Positions 60,446 to 64,000 of a DNA stretch of 64,000 nt are shown in pieces. A model generated the notes under the pieces. That model was not told the origin of the DNA and made no database searches. It saw only the letters and a list, made by a program, of their open reading frames with translations. Source of the DNA: Osedax fenrisi (lineage: Eukaryota; Annelida; Polychaeta; Sabellida; Siboglinidae); contig OZ025244.1 in assembly GCA_964019155.1 (NCBI GenBank), positions 47,815,969 to 47,879,968 of the forward strand, given 5' to 3'. The translations under genes and the position numbers were made by a program. Position 1 is the first letter of the stretch. Every line of letters starts with the position of its first letter.

Positions 60446-62347
60446 TATACTTTATAGAATATAACCTGATTTTATTGGTTATCAGTGATAACGTATAAAG
60501 TATATCACAAATACGCCAGTTTCAAGATATTATTATACATATATTCTATATCTTATTATATGTATTCGGTTAGATATAATTTATATAGAGTGTTAATCGT
60601 AGTAAACAAATAAGTACGTCGTACGTATACGTATACTATAATATACGTATTTAACAAATATATTAACACATATAATACAACATTGTAGTGATGAGTCATA
60701 ACTGATGACCAGAACAAGAATGTAATCATGCGTAGCGTACTTCACGACGTGTACAGTGTACACTGTACACTATCATGTGTGTTGTGACCGGAGGTACATA
60801 ATTACCTATAATCTAATTGTTTTAGAGGAGAGTGTAGGTTTCTTTAGGGTAGGATTATTACGAAAGTAACTTATGAGAAGGTACGCGATAACGATATAAC
60901 CCAACATCGTAACACTGGTATGTTACTCACGGGCTACAGCCTGTCACCTAATGTGTATTGTATTACTTTACACCGGTTATAATGAGGGATATACAGTGTA
61001 CAATGTACACTGTACAATAGACCAATTCGTTCGATTCAATTTTTAATCCTTCATATAAAATATAATACATATCTATATTTTAGTATAATATGTATTAACA
61101 ATTTTTATAAAAAAATAGTTACCTTTGGTCACGAGGCATTTAAAGTTTGAAATATAAATTATTATTTTAAAATATAATGTATAATATTCCATATATAATA
61201 GTAATGACGCCATCTTATTATCTTTGATGTTTACAAATATCTAAATTAATATTTAAAATTAATTATGTATTTGTATTATATTTAATGAATTAATATAATA
61301 GATACCATTATTTATATTTATTAATAATATAATATCTATATTTCATTTTTATATCTACAAATTACAAATATTAATGTCTACTAAAACTCGAGAAAATACA
61401 CCATTTTACAAAGTATTTATTTCAAAATAATTCAAAAAAATAATTAATTTTTTAAAATTAATATATATAATTATACTTTACATAAATTTGAGTGATCAGA
61501 TTGTATTGAATTGTGGATATAAGTTAGATATAAATGTTATTTATACAAATAAAATTAAAAAAATTAAAAAATTGTAAACTTATTTTGTATTTCATATTTC
61601 AAATATAAATCCAAAAAAATTTACAAATGATGTTAATTTTTTTTCTAAAAATAATTTTTAATTTTTTAATAATTAATTTGAATAGTATTATTATTATCTA
61701 TAAATTATATATTTTAATTTTTTAAATTAAATTGTAATAATTTATTTATATTAAATTATACGATTTTTAGACATTTTTTTTTGCTAAAATTATTTTATAA
61801 AATTTGGGCATCTAGATTGTTATGAAAAATATTTTGTAGTGTTTATACTACTTGTAATATATGTTTCTAGGATATATCCATTGTTGGCTTAAAAAAATCA
61901 TTCAATTTTATAAAAATTGAATAAAACTTATTTCTATATCTCCCCCATGTTAAATTTTATATGTATTCAATGTTAAAATAAAAAGGTCTCATGACATAAA
62001 ACTATTTAAGATATATGTCTAAAATTGTAAACACTTATTCATCATAGAATACATAATTGTTATAGATGTGAAGGTTTATACAATTCTAAAAAAAATTTAG
62101 TACGAACCGGTCTACTGTACAGTGTGCAGTGTATGCCCCTATTTATATTCGGTACAGTGTACATGTTTACCGAATATAGCTAACGTTAATATAGTAGTAG
62201 GTACGTTACTATAGTAAACTGATTGTCTAACTGAAACCGAGACCACAGTGGCGAATGACTAAAGAGAATATAGCCGCAGGTATTAATTAATGGTGAATTG
62301 ACGATAAGCATATATGCTACCTATAGATATTACATGCTATCTACATA

Positions 62348-62392
<45 letters not shown>

Positions 62393-62430
62393 AAAATAGA
62401 TAGGTGATATTATAGTGTATAGGAATATCT
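60377..62430. other. Sequence upstream of the first visible receptor exon
   Basis: No TM1 exon found. Clusters of the palindrome GTGTACACTGTACAC and relatives lie near 60755-60772, 60993-61018 and 62114-62165. The rest is A+T-rich. Confidence 0.45.
62351..62391. repeat. (TA)n microsatellite
   Basis: Pure TA run. Confidence 0.95.
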
Positions 62431-62440
62431 AGAAGGAATA

Positions 62441-62961
62441 GTGTTACTAATAGTGTACCTTTTTACCGAGATTTATGTTAACTCAGATAATCAATATTAT
62501 GGTGTAATTAAAGATCAAATGTATGTGTATATATATTTAAATCAGAAAGGTGTAAAAATAAAATATATGGAATATTATAATTTAATTTGTCGACCTCTTC
62601 ATCATCGTATTGAGACAAACTAATAAAATATAATAAACGAAAATTAATTTAAAAAAAATTAACTTATAAAAACAATATAATAAACTAACTATCAAATTCA
62701 ACAATCGAGCTTCTCGAAATAATCATATTGCTATTTCCTAGGTGCATAAATAAGGAAAGTTTGGATAAATATAGTTTATGGATTTATTTGAATTTCCATA
62801 TTCTTATCAGCCATTCGTTTAGAAATGTGGTTGATTCTATCTTTAGAAATCATATAAATCGTATAAAATGTCTCAATAACGAAAGGGCGAAAAATAATAC
62901 CTGCATCATGACAATTATTAAAAATCCTCTCATCTTTAGATATTTAAACATCTACAAGTAA
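62441..62961 (+). pseudogene. Coding-like remnant of unknown family
   Basis: Two open stretches follow each other: 62441-62623, with NSDNQYYGVIKDQMYVYIYL and KYMEYYNLICRPLHHRIETN, and 62728-62961, with RNVVDSIFRNHINRIKCLNN and ERAKNNTCIMTII. The amino acid use looks protein-like rather than random, but no family is recognised. 62740-62950 resembles 9030-9230, so it is probably a repeated element. Confidence 0.3.
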
Positions 62962-64000
62962 TCATACATCTGCATGATCTCTAGATATATAAAGTCTAGA
63001 TTTATTTCGCGCAGTGGAGTGGTTACGTAGGCTTAATTAACTTGTATTATAAATATGATTACTTAATTTCATCTGTTAGCCTACACGTTCATATTTTATT
63101 TCATTAGCGTTTACACATACCACATGTACACTATCAGTAATCGAATATTTCAAAATAACATATATATCGAATGGAATTGATAAACATGATATTCATGACT
63201 AACATGGTATTTCTTGACTTACATAATATACATATGCTGCGGGAGCTATAATACCGGAGGATATGAGTTATAAACTATGTGCACGAATTGGAAAAGTAGC
63301 CTCACACCACGAGTCATCATCAAAACTAGATTGACAAAAGATATTTTGTAAAAGAATTATCAAATGTAGTTATAGAGTTAGATATAAATTCAGTAAGACA
63401 CGTCTGAGAGAATACTTAATTCTACAAACACCCGCGCACGAACGAATAAGGGCTAGTTCACACTATGGGTTATCCATTTGTAAAATTTTTTAAATTTTTA
63501 CACTATGCTTAATTTTGATATACATGCGATAATTGATAAATTTAGAAGTATCATTTGAAGAACCGAGTAAATAAATTCATTCTTCGCGTATATTTTTAAT
63601 CGAATCACGAAAACTCATCGACATTTGGCCACCATATTTAAATTTCACATTTGTTAATGTTAATTTCATGCTCTAAATGTGGAGAAACTTTAAGAATTGT
63701 ATCCATCGATAAATTTAATTCATTTATATGTCCTACTATCATATAAGTAAAATACTGATAGATTCAAATTAGGAAATTTGTAAATAATTGTATTAGTAAG
63801 TATTTAAAATAGTAATGAGGATCACCCTGCTAAAAATTCTGAATATTAGAGTAAATACATTGCCTATGTATAATTTAGATTCTGGGAGCAGAGTAAATAA
63901 AGTCCAATTTAATAAGCCTGAGAAATATTTAGCAACTTGGCTAATGTTCGATTCACGAGATATAAGATTAAAATATTCTTAGTCTATTTTTTTCAATGTA
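62962..64000. other. Window end without a supported gene
   Basis: No frame of note. AAGGGCTAGTTCACACTATG near 63447 resembles the start of a further inverted-repeat element whose other end would lie beyond or near the window edge. Confidence 0.4.

Noticed and set aside
1..64000. CRISPR arrays, rRNA genes and bacterial-type operons
   Set aside because: None of the tandem arrays has the short repeat and unique-spacer pattern, no rRNA motif was seen, and the gene structure is eukaryotic.

Overview
This is a very A+T-rich animal (metazoan) nuclear window. The evidence is one intron-rich receptor gene with GT/AG splice sites, a dense set of CR1/L2-like non-LTR retrotransposons, a tRNA-derived SINE, many TA-target and hAT-type miniature transposons, and long (TA)n tracts. 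There are no operons, ribosome binding sites or other prokaryotic features. The composition and the thyrotropin-releasing-hormone (TRH) type receptor suggest an invertebrate bilaterian, but I cannot name a species.

Region 1, about 1-33,000, is a transposon graveyard without a host gene that I can support. It holds degenerate reverse-transcriptase (RT) fragments on both strands (about 1,915-4,500, 6,060-6,770, 6,770-8,900, 10,300-11,700). It also holds a fairly young two-ORF CR1/L2-like element (17,600-28,207) whose ORF2 is split by about 5.9 kb of tandem arrays. Between these lie several families of TA-target miniature elements that share TAGGGGA ends. Each family carries its own short 'word' repeated in both orientations, and I think this is the most unusual feature of the window. 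Two insertions interrupt RT reading frames, so the empty sites can be read off directly.

Region 2, about 35,000-60,400 on the minus strand, is a single host gene: a TRH-receptor-like class A GPCR (TRHR). Six exons are clear: TM2 at 60,376-60,248, TM3-4 at 59,338-59,175, TM5 at 48,174-48,006, the third intracellular loop at 47,699-47,581, TM6 at 37,414-37,280 and TM7 at 36,235-36,050. A weaker candidate last exon lies at 35,336-35,272. The splice phases of adjacent exons agree, and the residues known to matter for ligand binding and activation are present. The TM1 exon and the exon for the second extracellular loop were not found. The introns are filled with short elements that are absent from region 1: five copies of a tRNA-derived SINE, four copies of a 150-170 bp GGGGCGCTG element, two hAT-type miniature elements, a pogo/Tigger-type miniature element, a 215 bp hairpin element and long (TA)n runs.

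Region 3, 60,400-64,000, lies upstream of the first visible receptor exon. It contains palindromic GTACA-rich patches, one weak coding-like stretch that has a counterpart near 9,030-9,230, and otherwise A+T-rich sequence.
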